A DNA stretch of 64,000 nt from Sneathiellales bacterium (lineage in GTDB: Bacteria; Pseudomonadota; Alphaproteobacteria; JANQFL01), in contig JANQFL010000110.1 of NCBI GenBank assembly GCA_028277845.1, positions 1 to 64,000 of the forward strand. The letters are read 5' to 3'. Numbering within the stretch: the first letter of the stretch is position 1; each line of letters starts with the position of its first letter. Position numbers and translations under genes: made by a program. Below, piece after piece: positions 49,362-58,036 of this stretch. The notes under the pieces are model-generated. The model was not told the origin of the DNA. It did no database searches and saw only the letters and a list, made by a program, of their open reading frames with translations.

Positions 49362-50006
49362 TCAGTGCTGGGGGATGCCCTTGTAGGCCATGTCGCCCCA
49401 GAGCTGCTTGACCCGCTGATTGCGTCCGCAGTTCCAACGGTAATATTTGTAGCGCAGTGGGCTCTTTTTGTAGAAATCCTGGTGATAGTCCTCGGCGTCG
49501 AAGAACGGCACTGCGTCCTTGATCGGCGTGACGACGGATTTGCCGAGATCCTTCTCCGCCTTCGCTTTCGAGTCCTCGGCCGCTTTGCGTTGTTCCGCGC
49601 CGTCAACGAATATGGCGGTTTCATAGGATTGCCCCCGGTCGCAGAACTGGCCGCCGCCGTCGGTCGGGTCGACAGACCGCCAAAACGCCGTCAGTAAGTG
49701 GTCGTAGGATACCTTCGACGGATCGTAAGTAATGCGCACCGCCTCGTAATGGCCGGTACCGCCCGCCGTAACCTGTTTGTAGGTCGGATTGGGCGAAATG
49801 CCGCCCGTATACCCCGAAACCGTGGCCACGACGCCGGGGATGGCATCGAAGTCGGATTCCACGCACCAGAAACAGCCGCCGGCGAATATGGCGGTGGCCA
49901 GTGTTTCGTCCTGCTGGGCCAGAGCGCCCTTCAACGCGAACGATCCCGCGACGAGCGCGATGGCAACAACAAGACTTGCAGTGACTGTTCGGGCGGTGCG
50001 CTGCAT
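49362..50006 (-). CDS. msrA: Exported peptide methionine sulfoxide reductase MsrA
   Basis: A 214-residue enzyme reducing S-methionine sulfoxide in proteins. The active site FAGGCFWCVESDFDAIPGV has catalytic Cys45 in GCFWC, followed by GYTGG, GHYEAVRITYDPSKVSY and FWRSVDPTDGGGQFCDRGQSY. A signal sequence (ASLVVAIALVAGSFALKGALA) places it in the periplasm. Resolving cysteines may be in RWNCGRNQ. AAGGAGG precedes the ATG. It fits an oxidative-stress neighbourhood but is not preceded by TGATCC-N18-TA. Confidence 0.9.
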   Translation of the reverse strand: MQRTARTVTASLVVAIALVAGSFALKGALAQQDETLATAIFAGGCFWCVESDFDAIPGVVATVSGYTGGISPNPTYKQVTAGGTGHYEAVRITYDPSKVSYDHLLTAFWRSVDPTDGGGQFCDRGQSYETAIFVDGAEQRKAAEDSKAKAEKDLGKSVVTPIKDAVPFFDAEDYHQDFYKKSPLRYKYYRWNCGRNQRVKQLWGDMAYKGIPQH

Positions 50007-50099
50007 GGTAAGGGCCTCCTTCTGGCGTCGCCCTAGAATATGCCCGCCTTGGCGGCTATCGCCACCACACAGTCTTTCACAAATGCGTGGGAAACAGGG

Positions 50100-50792
50100 T
50101 TAAGCGACCCGTTTCTGTTCCGCGGCGAAAGGACTGAGGCCGAGCCAAGTCTGTATCGCCCGAGCGATATTCTTGTCGCCGACCAGTTCGATCTTGTCCT
50201 GTTCCTTCCTGACCGTCGTCAGGCCCATCCAGATCGCCGTCATCGTGCGCAAATCGGTGGTGACGTAAAGGTCGACGTCGAACCCGGGATCCGCCCAGCA
50301 CAAATCGACCTCGCCGTCCGGCTCGATGACCAGCCACCAGTTCCGTTTGGAAGCCGGCAATTCCGAATACAGAAATTGAATCACCGTGCGCGTTTCGGGC
50401 AAGGGGTCGGTGTTGAGGTTGCGGCGCATGTCCCACATCAACAGGGACGGATCCAGGTTTTTCAGCGAAAGCGAGGATTCGACCCACTTCTGGCCCCAGA
50501 AGCCGACCGTTTCCACAACCGGGCGCAGATCCTTGCCGGCTTCGGTGAGATGGTATTCGAACACTCCCTGCGCAGATTTCAACGCCCGGCGTTCGATGAT
50601 GCCGGCGGCCTCCAGGTCCTTCAACCGTTGGGACAAAAGCGCCGGTGACATCTTTGGAACGCCTCTGCGCAAGTCGTTGAACCGTGTCGATCCGGCAATC
50701 AGTTCCCGTAATAAAACCATGGTCCAACGGGTACACAGCACCTCGGACGCCATGGCGACCGGGCAGAATTGTTTGTAGCTGGCCTGGGACAA
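50100..50792 (-). CDS. HxlR-family regulator with SCP2-like C-terminal domain
   Basis: A 230-residue winged-helix regulator. CPVAMASEVLCTRWTMVLLRELIAGSTRFNDLRRGVPKMSPALLSQRLKDLEAAGIIERR is the HxlR helix-turn-helix with a conserved N-terminal Cys. The C-terminal half (WWLVIEPDGEVDLCWADPGFDVDLYVTTDLRTMTAIWMG) resembles a sterol-carrier-type domain. Start TTG 50792 is chosen for AAGGAGG five bases upstream; the track ORF runs across the operator. It diverges from DUF1330 and may respond to electrophiles. Confidence 0.82.
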   Translation of the reverse strand: MSQASYKQFCPVAMASEVLCTRWTMVLLRELIAGSTRFNDLRRGVPKMSPALLSQRLKDLEAAGIIERRALKSAQGVFEYHLTEAGKDLRPVVETVGFWGQKWVESSLSLKNLDPSLLMWDMRRNLNTDPLPETRTVIQFLYSELPASKRNWWLVIEPDGEVDLCWADPGFDVDLYVTTDLRTMTAIWMGLTTVRKEQDKIELVGDKNIARAIQTWLGLSPFAAEQKRVA

Positions 50793-50847
50793 AGCAGCCT
50801 CCTTGTCGTTTGTTTTGCGAAAATCTATCGGACCGCTCCGGACTGTA

Positions 50848-50868
50848 CCAGTACAGTTTCTGTACTGG
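50848..50868. promoter_or_regulatory. 21-bp perfect palindrome between HxlR and DUF1330 genes
   Basis: CCAGTACAG-TTT-CTGTACTGG is a perfect dyad; a further GTAC lies just upstream (CTGTACCAGTACAG). HxlR proteins commonly bind paired GTAC-containing sites, so the adjacent regulator probably binds here and controls DUF1330 and itself. Confidence 0.65.
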
Positions 50869-50928
50869 CGGAAACAAACTCGTCTCAACCAATCTGGGTT
50901 CTTTGCAATCGAAATCGGGAGAACGAAG

Positions 50929-51255
50929 ATGAGCGTCTTTCTGATAGCCGACATCAAGGTCACGGACGACGGCTGGGTTCCTGAGTACGCCGGTCATGTG
51001 CACGACATCGTCGCCCGGCACGGCGGCCGGTATCTGTCCCGCAGCGGCAACATTCGTACGCTGGAGGGAATGCCCTCAGATTCCACCCTGATGGCCATCA
51101 TCCAGTTTCCGGCCATGGAAAATGTCGACGCGTTCGTCGCCGACCCGGAGTACGAACCCTACGGCAGCGCGCGGCAAGCCGGGAGCATCAGCCGCATGCA
51201 GGTCATAGATGACAGCGACGTAGCCGGAACCATTCCTTATCTGACGGGCAGTTGA
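50929..51255 (+). CDS. DUF1330 family protein
   Basis: A 108-residue dimeric alpha-beta barrel protein. MSVFLIADIKVTDDGWVPEYAGHVHDIVARHGGRYLSRSG, LEGMPSDSTLMAIIQFPAMENVDAFVADPEY are DUF1330 features. GGGAG precedes ATG 50929. It lies behind the HxlR palindrome, suggesting induction by the ligand of that regulator. Its stop region overlaps the convergent membrane-protein gene by 19 bases. Function unknown. Confidence 0.82.
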   Translation: MSVFLIADIKVTDDGWVPEYAGHVHDIVARHGGRYLSRSGNIRTLEGMPSDSTLMAIIQFPAMENVDAFVADPEYEPYGSARQAGSISRMQVIDDSDVAGTIPYLTGS

Positions 51256-52808
51256 CGCCTGACTTGGTCCTTCAGTTCACGCCGGATATACCACTGGCCG
51301 CTTTCGTCGTTGTGGTGGCGCATGTATGTGTTTTCCAGATAGATGGACACACGGGGTTGCAGCCGCGCCAATTCGTGATTGATACGGTCGACAAAGACGT
51401 ATGGCACGCGCTCCCGGTCGAGCGTCGCAAGAATGTCGTCGATCTGTTCCGGCAGGAACCACTTCCACGACCAGCCGACCGTCCGGTGCGGGGATCGCCG
51501 GCCCGAAAGTTCATGAACGATGGCGTGACCGAACGCGTAGATAGGGCCGGGCAGTGCGTCCGGTGAACGGAGAAACCGTGCACCCTTCAGCATGACCCGG
51601 TAGTGCTCGCTGATTTGCACCTGATACGCGCGGGCGCCGGTTTTCTGCACGGCGACTTCGGACAACATCGGGCGCGCCTTGCGCACGAAGTCGTCCGCCA
51701 GTCCGGCGGTCGCGGTCAGAATGACGACGGCGCCGATCATGGCCTGACGCGCCGTCCCGATACGGTTTCCATCGTTCAGCCAGGCGCAAAGCCGGTCCAC
51801 GCCCACAACGGCAAACAAGCCGACGGGCAGCAGCACCAACAGCGTGTGGTAATACCACCAGGAAAATCGTTGTACGAGGAACAAGCCGGCGCCGACGACA
51901 ATCCATGTCACCAGCAATGCGCCAAACAGATCCCGGTCACGGCGTATCCACTGCACGATCGCGATGACGGCGAACAGTGCCCACGGCGCGACACCGGAAA
52001 TATAAAAACTTGCGGCAGTGGCCAGGCGTGTCACGCTGGCGGGCGGAGACGAGGCGAGAGCCTTCGGAGGGTAGACAAAGGCGGTCCACAGAAGGTCGTC
52101 GAGGTGTCCTGACCAGTGATACAACAGGACGACGCTTCCCAGGACCGCGACGACTCCCGCGGTGGCAGGCAGGACGGCTTTGAGCAATAGTGCGCCGACC
52201 GACATGCGGTTGCCGCGCCACAAATACATCAGTGCGACCAGCCAGAGCACCATGCAAAGGACCGCCAGCAGGAGCTTGAAGACAACGGCGATACCGGCCA
52301 GGAGGCCACTGGCGAAAAACAGGGCGGCCAACCATTGTGGACTGCGTTGCGCCCAAACAAGGCACAGAAAAAACGCGAACAGGGGAAAGGCGACGATAAA
52401 CTCCAGCTGCGTGAGCTCGGCTTCCCCCGACATGCCGTAATAGACGCCGACCGTTGCGACCGGCACGAACGCCGACAGCCATTTGTTCCGGAAGGCGCCG
52501 CGCAAAGTCGCCATCAGAACGGCGGAAAACGCCAACATCCAAATCAGTTCGAACAAGTGGATGCGGGATTCGCTGAAGCCGAACAAGCGTCCGGCGGCCA
52601 GGTAAAACCAATAGATGCCCGGTTGCTTGTTGTCCCAGTAATCGGCGTAGTACACCGCGCCCTTGTCGAGTTGCTGTGCGCCATAGGAAAAAAGCGCCTG
52701 GTCCGGACCGAAGGGATAGTAAAGGTTGGCGGCACCCATCAGAACGATGACGGCGAACGCAAACAGGTAGGCGCCTGCTTCCATGCTCCAGACAATTCTG
52801 GCGTTCAT
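51237..52808 (-). CDS. Multi-spanning glycosyltransferase-like membrane protein (ArnT/PMT-type fold)
   Basis: A 523-residue integral membrane protein with about ten to twelve helices and a short soluble C-terminus. The N-terminal loop NLYYPFGPDQALFSYGAQQLDKGAVYYADYWDNKQPGIYWFYL carries the acidic D-Q-A region after helix 1 that binds metal/lipid-phosphate donors in GT39/83-type enzymes. SESRIHLFELIWM and YYHTLLVLLPVGLF follow. It may transfer a sugar to lipid A or protein. Start MNARIVW (52808) is supported by GGGA. Stands alone. Confidence 0.7.
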   Translation of the reverse strand: MNARIVWSMEAGAYLFAFAVIVLMGAANLYYPFGPDQALFSYGAQQLDKGAVYYADYWDNKQPGIYWFYLAAGRLFGFSESRIHLFELIWMLAFSAVLMATLRGAFRNKWLSAFVPVATVGVYYGMSGEAELTQLEFIVAFPLFAFFLCLVWAQRSPQWLAALFFASGLLAGIAVVFKLLLAVLCMVLWLVALMYLWRGNRMSVGALLLKAVLPATAGVVAVLGSVVLLYHWSGHLDDLLWTAFVYPPKALASSPPASVTRLATAASFYISGVAPWALFAVIAIVQWIRRDRDLFGALLVTWIVVGAGLFLVQRFSWWYYHTLLVLLPVGLFAVVGVDRLCAWLNDGNRIGTARQAMIGAVVILTATAGLADDFVRKARPMLSEVAVQKTGARAYQVQISEHYRVMLKGARFLRSPDALPGPIYAFGHAIVHELSGRRSPHRTVGWSWKWFLPEQIDDILATLDRERVPYVFVDRINHELARLQPRVSIYLENTYMRHHNDESGQWYIRRELKDQVRRQLPVR

Positions 52809-52943
52809 TTCGTCCCGATCCCAGTTTTGCCACGATGACACATGCTGTGCGCGCACAAACGTGTGTCAATTCGCCAACAATAGGGGTTTTAGGAGGATCG
52901 GGTGAACAAATAAGAAATACTCCGGATCAACCCGGGCAAGTAG

Positions 52944-53297
52944 TCAGTTCTCCGACCAGACCGCCAACTCGTTGCCGTTGGGGTCCTGGAAGTGAAAGCG
53001 CCGGCCGCCGGGAAAGGCATAGATCTGCTGGCTGATCGTGCCGCCGGCGGCGCTGATGGCGTCCAGGGTGTTCTCGAGATCGTCGGCATACAGCACGACC
53101 AGGATGCCGGGAGATGCCGGTTTGACGCCGTCGACGCCGTTGAAACCACCGTCGATTCCGGCGCCGTCAAAGCTGATGTAGTCCGGTCCCCAATCGGTGA
53201 ATTCCCAACCGAACAGCGATCCGTAAAACGCCTTGGTGGCCGCCGCGTCTTTCAACGGCAACTCGATGTAGTTGATGGACTTGTCCTTCGGCGCCAT
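52944..53297 (-). CDS. VOC-superfamily (glyoxalase-fold) protein
   Basis: A 117-residue single VOC protein. INYIELPLKDAAATKAFYGSLFGWEFTDWGPDYISFDG, GILVVLYADDLENTLDAISAAGG and RRFHFQDPNGNELAVWSE with possible metal-binding His/Glu fit this superfamily. Substrate unknown; many members are detoxification dioxygenase- or isomerase-like proteins. It is monocistronic. Confidence 0.85.
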   Translation of the reverse strand: MAPKDKSINYIELPLKDAAATKAFYGSLFGWEFTDWGPDYISFDGAGIDGGFNGVDGVKPASPGILVVLYADDLENTLDAISAAGGTISQQIYAFPGGRRFHFQDPNGNELAVWSEN

Positions 53298-53416
53298 TGT
53301 CGTCTCCCGCGGCTGAAATCCAGCATTTTTCGCAATTTCATATGCAGGGTATCAGAAATGCCGCCATGAGAACATAACGGAAACATTCAAGCGCGAACAT
53401 TCATTTCCGGGCGGCA

Positions 53417-54301
53417 TCAATCAAAGAACGACTGAAAGTGCGCCAGCACCTCTTCTGGTGCCTCCTCGGCCAGATAATGCCCGGCGTTCACCGGGGCCCC
53501 GTCGACGTCGGCCGCGCTGTAGGCGCGCCACAGATCGAGCGGTTCGTACCAGGCGCCGATCCTGCCCTTCGATCCCCACAGTACCAGGAGCGGGCAGGCG
53601 ATTTTGTCGCCTGCCTCACGGCTTGCACGGTCGTGTTCGAGGTCGATGGTCGCGGCGGCCCGGTAGTCCTCGCACATACCGCCGATCATCGCCGGATCGC
53701 GCACGGCGGCAAGATAGTCGGCCAGCGCGTCCGGGTGAAAGAAGTCGTCGTCCTTCGGTTCCCGTGAGGTATGGGCGCGGAACCAGTCTTCGGGCGCCAG
53801 GTTGATCAGGTTCTCCGGAAACGGGTGACGCTGGGCCAGCCAGAACCAATGATAGTAGCCCATGGCGAAAGCCATATCGGTGCGCTCGAAGTGCTCGATG
53901 GTCGGGACGATATCGAGCACGGCCAGTTTGCGCACCCGTTCGGGTGCATCCAAGGCCAGCCGGTGCGCGACACGGGCGCCCCGGTCGTGGCTCGCGACCT
54001 GAAAGGATTCGTGGCCGAGCCCGGTCATCAGTTCGGCAAGGTCCCGTGCCATGGGCCGCTTGGCATAGGGCGCATGATCGTCACTGACGCCCGGTTTGAA
54101 CGACCGGCCATAGCCGCGTAAGTCGGGACAGATCACGGTGAACCGTTCCGCCAGAACCGGCGCCACCGCGTGCCACATGGCGTGGGTCTGCGGATTGCCG
54201 TGCAACATCAGCAACGGCGGGCCGCTGCCGCCTATGCGTAGGCGCAGATCTCCGCCGCTGACGGCGATGCTGCGCAGATCGAAGCCTTCGAAGAAAGCCA
54301 C
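53417..54301 (-). CDS. Haloacetate (fluoroacetate) dehalogenase-like alpha/beta hydrolase
   Basis: A 294-residue hydrolase with an Asp nucleophile. LLMLHGNPQTHAMWH has the oxyanion motif; VASHDRGARVAHRLALDAPERV places nucleophile Asp106 with Arg107 and Arg110, matching the carboxylate-binding arginines of fluoroacetate dehalogenase; GYYHWFWLAQ holds the halide-pocket His151-Trp152; NAGHYLAEEAPEE supplies the catalytic His. These features favour EC 3.8.1.3 over epoxide hydrolase, although defluorination is not provable from sequence. Sixteen bases separate it from the acuI stop, on the same strand. Confidence 0.8.
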   Translation of the reverse strand: MAFFEGFDLRSIAVSGGDLRLRIGGSGPPLLMLHGNPQTHAMWHAVAPVLAERFTVICPDLRGYGRSFKPGVSDDHAPYAKRPMARDLAELMTGLGHESFQVASHDRGARVAHRLALDAPERVRKLAVLDIVPTIEHFERTDMAFAMGYYHWFWLAQRHPFPENLINLAPEDWFRAHTSREPKDDDFFHPDALADYLAAVRDPAMIGGMCEDYRAAATIDLEHDRASREAGDKIACPLLVLWGSKGRIGAWYEPLDLWRAYSAADVDGAPVNAGHYLAEEAPEEVLAHFQSFFD

Positions 54302-54316
54302 CGTCTGCGGCCCGGC

Positions 54317-55297
54317 CTAGCGGTTGACATCGACTACGACGCGGCCACGGGTCTTGCCCGCCATCTGGTCCGATGCGGTGGCGATGGCGTCGCCGAGGGC
54401 GATCTCACTGATCATGGCTTCGATGTGTGCGATGTCCAAATCCGTGGCCAACCGGTTCCAGGCCTCCACGCGGTCCGCCTTGGGCCGGTAGACGCTGTCG
54501 ATGCCGGCCAGCGTCACGCGGCGCAGGATGAACGGCATCACCGTCGCCGGCAGGTCGAAGCCCTGGGCCAGGCCGCAAGCCGTGACCGTGCCGCCGTATT
54601 TGGTGGTGGCGCAGATGTTGGCGAGCGTGTGGCTGCCGACCGCGTCGACGGCGCCGGCCCAGCGTTCCTTGCCGAGTGGCCGTCCCGGTTCGGCCAGAGT
54701 GTTGCGGTCGATGATGTCCGCCGCGCCCAGGTCCTTGAGATAGACCTCCTGGTCGGGCCGGCCGGTCGAGGCAATGACGGTGTAGCCCAGCTTGGCCAGC
54801 AGCGAGATGGCGACCGAACCGACGCCGCCGGCCGAGCCGGTGACGATGATTTCGCCCTGGTCCGGCGTGACGCCGTTTTTCTCCAGCCCCAGGACGCACA
54901 GCATGGCGGTGTACCCGGCGGTGCCGATACCCATGGCCTGGCGCGGCGTGAAGGCTTCCGGCAGCGGCACCAGCCAGTCGCCCTTGAGCCGGGCGGTCTG
55001 TGCCAGGCCGCCCCAGTGCACCTCGCCGACGCCCCAGCCGTTGAGCACCACCTTGTCGCCGGCGGCGAAGTCGGCGTGGCTGCTCTCGGTCACCGTGCCC
55101 GCGAGGTCGATGCCCGGCACCATGGGGAAGCTGCGCACCACCGGCGACGAGCCCGTGATGGCCAGGCTGTCCTTGTAATTGAGGGTCGAATAGTCGACCT
55201 GCACGGTGACGTCGCCCTCGGGCAACTGGCTCTCGTCGACGTCGCTCAGCTCGGCGCGGTATCCGTCGTCGTCTTTATTGATCAGGATGGCTTTCAT
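54317..55297 (-). CDS. acuI: Acrylyl-CoA reductase AcuI-like MDR oxidoreductase
   Basis: A 326-residue NADPH-dependent medium-chain reductase of the YhdH/AcuI branch. [33 protein letters not shown] is the diagnostic N-terminus, [17 protein letters not shown] and [23 protein letters not shown] the cofactor site, and RKTRGR-type end [10 protein letters not shown]. AcuI reduces toxic acrylyl-CoA to propionyl-CoA. Its position directly after an AcuR-like repressor (42-base gap) supports the assignment. No DMSP lyase gene is present here. Confidence 0.85.
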   Translation of the reverse strand: MKAILINKDDDGYRAELSDVDESQLPEGDVTVQVDYSTLNYKDSLAITGSSPVVRSFPMVPGIDLAGTVTESSHADFAAGDKVVLNGWGVGEVHWGGLAQTARLKGDWLVPLPEAFTPRQAMGIGTAGYTAMLCVLGLEKNGVTPDQGEIIVTGSAGGVGSVAISLLAKLGYTVIASTGRPDQEVYLKDLGAADIIDRNTLAEPGRPLGKERWAGAVDAVGSHTLANICATTKYGGTVTACGLAQGFDLPATVMPFILRRVTLAGIDSVYRPKADRVEAWNRLATDLDIAHIEAMISEIALGDAIATASDQMAGKTRGRVVVDVNR

Positions 55298-55339
55298 GGT
55301 CGGTGTCCTCGGGCAGTCGATGGTTGTTGTTGAAAAGAT

Positions 55340-55990
55340 CTACCGCGGCAGGGCGGCGAAGAAACTGTCGGCGAACAGATCGATGGGGTCGTTGGAACGC
55401 ATGAGCTTGGCGCGCAGCACCGCGCCCTCCCAGCCGATCCAGAACAGGGCGGCCAGGGAATCGCAATCGGCATCGGCGGCGATCTCACCGGCCGCCTTGG
55501 CATCGTCCAGGCAACGGGCCACCCGCACCTGCCAGTCGCCGAACACGGCATCGGCGTGGCGGCGGAAGTCGTCGTGGGTGGCACCCAGTTCCTGCGCCAG
55601 GTTGCCGATCAGGCAACCACGGCGGAAATCGAACCGCACCATGCCGTCCCGGGCGTCGGCAACGAAATCCCGCAGGCGGTCCAGCGGTGCGCGGGCCTCG
55701 TTGCGCAGCCAGCGGTCCAGCTTCTTGGCGAAATACGCCGCGTAGCCGTCCATGACAGCGCGGCCGAAGTCGTCCTTGCTGGCGAAGTAGTGGTAGAACG
55801 ATCCCTTCGGTACATCGGCCCGTTTCAACACCGCGTCGATACCGGTGCTGGCGAAACCGTGTTCCGTCAGGATTTCGATGCCGCAGCGCACCAGCTTTTC
55901 GCGGGTTTCCAACCGGCCGCCGTCTTTCTTGGGCGGGCGGCCCCGGCGCTTCGCTTGTAATGGCCGTAGAGGCATGGCTTCCATCGTCAT
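55340..55990 (-). CDS. acuR: AcuR-like TetR repressor
   Basis: A 216-residue TetR-family regulator. RRGRPPKKDGG then KLVRCGIEILTEHGFASTGIDAVLKRADVPKGSFYHYFASKDDFGRAVMDGYAAYFAKKLD; the C-terminus MVRFDFRRGCLIGNLAQELGATHDDF and LFWIGWEGAVLRAKLMRSNDP closely resembles Rhodobacter AcuR, the acrylate-responsive repressor of acuI. A 15-bp operator overlaps its promoter (56001-56015), so autorepression is expected. Induction by acrylate or acrylyl-CoA is inferred from the family. Confidence 0.85.
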   Translation of the reverse strand: MTMEAMPLRPLQAKRRGRPPKKDGGRLETREKLVRCGIEILTEHGFASTGIDAVLKRADVPKGSFYHYFASKDDFGRAVMDGYAAYFAKKLDRWLRNEARAPLDRLRDFVADARDGMVRFDFRRGCLIGNLAQELGATHDDFRRHADAVFGDWQVRVARCLDDAKAAGEIAADADCDSLAALFWIGWEGAVLRAKLMRSNDPIDLFADSFFAALPR

Positions 55991-56000
55991 GTTTAATTAA

Positions 56001-56026
56001 TAGACTGGTCGTCTAAAAAATGTCAA
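56001..56026 (-). promoter_or_regulatory. acuR-acuI promoter with TAGAC-N5-GTCTA operator
   Basis: TAGACTGGTCGTCTA (56001-56015) is an inverted repeat of TAGAC/GTCTA. On the minus strand TTGACA (56026-56021) lies just upstream of it, with a TCTATT -10 overlapping its far arm, so binding would block the polymerase. The acuR ATG begins 11 bases beyond the operator. The motif agrees in type with operators of AcuR relatives. Confidence 0.7.
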
Positions 56027-56171
56027 CAGGAAGGAATGGGCCGTTTTCGGTAGCCATGGCGGTGTCCCGTATTGCGGAAAGACGCGGTTCTTCGGCATGG
56101 CACCCGCACGACTTGTGCTAGAACGGACGGATCGGCAATTGCCGTCTGGAAGCGGCCGGGGAGGAAAAGAC

Positions 56172-57056
56172 ATGGCGCAGATCAAAATCCAATTCAGTCT
56201 GTTTTCGGCGTTTTACTCGCCGCTGATCTCCGTCATGTCCGGCGGGTTCCTCAAGGACGAAGGCCTCGAGGCCGACTGGTCGGTGGCGCCGCCGGGCACG
56301 TCGGCCATCGCCGCCGTGGCGGCCGGCGAGGTGGACGTGGTGCAGTCGGCGTTGAGCCAGGGCTTCGGCCCGCTGGGCAAGGGCGAGACACCGCCGGCGG
56401 TGCACTTCGCCCAGATCAACGAGATGGACGGCTTCTTCCTGACCGCCCGCGAGCCCGATCCCGACTTCACCTGGGACAAGCTGGAAGGATCGGACGCCGT
56501 GTTGTTCGGCGGCGGCCAGCCGCTGGCCATGTTCAAATTCGCCTGCCACAAGGCCGGCATCGATTACGAAAAGATCGCCGCCATCAATCCGGGCAGCGCC
56601 GACATCGACGCCGCCTTCCGCACCGGCCAGGGCCAGTACGTGCAGCAGCAGGGCCCGTTCCCACAGCAACTGGAGAAGGACGGCGTCGGCCATGTGGTCG
56701 CCCAGGTCGGCAGGCAGATCGGCCCGTGCGGCTTTTCCAGCCTCGCCAGCACCCGCGAATGGCTTGACACCGACAAGGCCAAGGCCTTCATGCGTGCCTA
56801 CCGCAAGACCCGCGCCTATATCAACGACACTCCAGCCGCCGAGATCGCCGCCGCCGAAAAACCCTACTTCCCCGACATCGATGAAGACGTGCTGGCCGAC
56901 TGCATCGCCACCTACCAGCAACTGGGCTGCTGGACCCCGCACGTGGAGATCACCGAAGCCGCCTATCAGGCGACCCTCGACATCTTCCAATACAACGACC
57001 TGATCAGCGAACGCTTTGCCTACGACCAGGTGTGCGCGCCATCGCCGGAGGAGTGA
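56172..57056 (+). CDS. NMT1/THI5-like ABC-type binding protein without signal peptide
   Basis: A 294-residue protein with the periplasmic binding fold. IKIQFSLFSAFYSPLISVMSGGFLKDEGLEADWSVAPPGTSAIAAVAAGEVDVVQS is the NMT1-like start; PYFPDIDEDVLADCIATYQQLGCW lies near the end. Unlike usual solute-binding proteins it begins at MAQIKIQF with no signal peptide (GGGGAGGAAAAG ribosome site), so it may act in the cytoplasm, like THI5/NMT1 enzymes, or be a soluble sensor. No permease or ATPase is adjacent. It converges with a LysR gene. Confidence 0.75.
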   Translation: MAQIKIQFSLFSAFYSPLISVMSGGFLKDEGLEADWSVAPPGTSAIAAVAAGEVDVVQSALSQGFGPLGKGETPPAVHFAQINEMDGFFLTAREPDPDFTWDKLEGSDAVLFGGGQPLAMFKFACHKAGIDYEKIAAINPGSADIDAAFRTGQGQYVQQQGPFPQQLEKDGVGHVVAQVGRQIGPCGFSSLASTREWLDTDKAKAFMRAYRKTRAYINDTPAAEIAAAEKPYFPDIDEDVLADCIATYQQLGCWTPHVEITEAAYQATLDIFQYNDLISERFAYDQVCAPSPEE

Positions 57057-57064
57057 GAAAAGGT

Positions 57065-57958
57065 TCAGTCCGATTTTACGACCGCATCCAGTTGCTCGCG
57101 CAGCCACGTCTCGAAGGCGTGCACACTTTTAGATTTGCGGGTGCGCCGTCCGGTAACGAACCAGTACGTGGCGCCGTTGCGGTGGCGGCCGGGGAGCGGC
57201 GCCACCACGCGGCCGGCCTGCAGGGCGTCGAAGGCCAGGACGTCCCAGGCGAGAAACACACCCTGTCCGGCAATGGCCGCGTCGAAACACAATGAGGCAT
57301 CGGAGAAGCTGGGACCGTCGGCGAGCATGCTGTCGTCGCAGCCGTTGGGTTCGAGCCAGCAGTTCCAGCCATAGACGTCGTTGTCGTCGCGGATGATCGG
57401 TACCCTGCTCAAGTCATGCGGAGACGAAACCTGTTCAGCCAGCGCCGGACTGCAGACGGGGAAGACGCGCAGGTCGAGCAGTTTCTCGGCGCTGACGTCG
57501 GTGTAGGGGCCGCGACCGACGCGGATGCCCACGTCGACGTCGGAGAGGTCGGGGTCGACCAGGTTCGCGTTGGCGTCGACACGGACGCGGATATCCGGGT
57601 GGTGCTTGTTGAAGTCCTTCAGCCGCCAGACCAGCCACTTGCCGGCGAACACCGGCGCGCAGGAGACCGTCAGCGTGTCTTCCCGCTTGCGCCCGGCCAG
57701 CGCCACCGCCGCTGCCAGTTCCGACAGGCCGCGCGTCAAGTGTTGCACGACGTCCTCGCCGTGTGCCGTCAGCGTCAGGCCCTTGGGGCGGCGGTCGAAC
57801 AGCGTGCGGCCCAGTTGCTGTTCGGTTTTCTGGATCTGCTGACTGACCGCGCCGGGTGTCACGCCCAACGCATCGGCAGCCGCACGGAGGCTGCCCAAAC
57901 GGCCGACCGCCTCGATCGCCCGCAAACCGCCGAGGTGGATACGGTTCAATTCCTTCAT
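57065..57958 (-). CDS. LysR-family regulator (GcvA-like)
   Basis: A 297-residue LysR-type regulator. LGGLRAIEAVGRLGSLRAAADALGVTPGAVSQQIQKTEQQLGRTLFDRRPKGLTLTAHGE is the helix-turn-helix; TVSCAPVFAGKWLVWRLKDFNKHHPDIRV, YGWNCWLEPNG and DASLCFDAAIAGQGVFLAWDVLA follow the GcvA branch. It diverges from a small basic protein gene with dyads in the gap (58022-58036). Confidence 0.87.
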   Translation of the reverse strand: MKELNRIHLGGLRAIEAVGRLGSLRAAADALGVTPGAVSQQIQKTEQQLGRTLFDRRPKGLTLTAHGEDVVQHLTRGLSELAAAVALAGRKREDTLTVSCAPVFAGKWLVWRLKDFNKHHPDIRVRVDANANLVDPDLSDVDVGIRVGRGPYTDVSAEKLLDLRVFPVCSPALAEQVSSPHDLSRVPIIRDDNDVYGWNCWLEPNGCDDSMLADGPSFSDASLCFDAAIAGQGVFLAWDVLAFDALQAGRVVAPLPGRHRNGATYWFVTGRRTRKSKSVHAFETWLREQLDAVVKSD

Positions 57959-58021
57959 CCAGAAAAACTAAAACATCGATCAGAAAGAATCGATAAAAAT
58001 CAGTAGTTGGCAGGACTATTA

Positions 58022-58036
58022 TTTAGCCATGCTAAA
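58022..58036. promoter_or_regulatory. 15-bp palindrome over the start of the small basic gene
   Basis: TTTAGCCATGCTAAA is a perfect dyad (TTTAGC-CAT-GCTAAA) that includes the ATG of the small gene. A repeated ATCGAT pair (ATCGATCAGAAAGAATCGAT) lies 40 bases upstream. The adjacent LysR protein could bind here. Confidence 0.35.
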
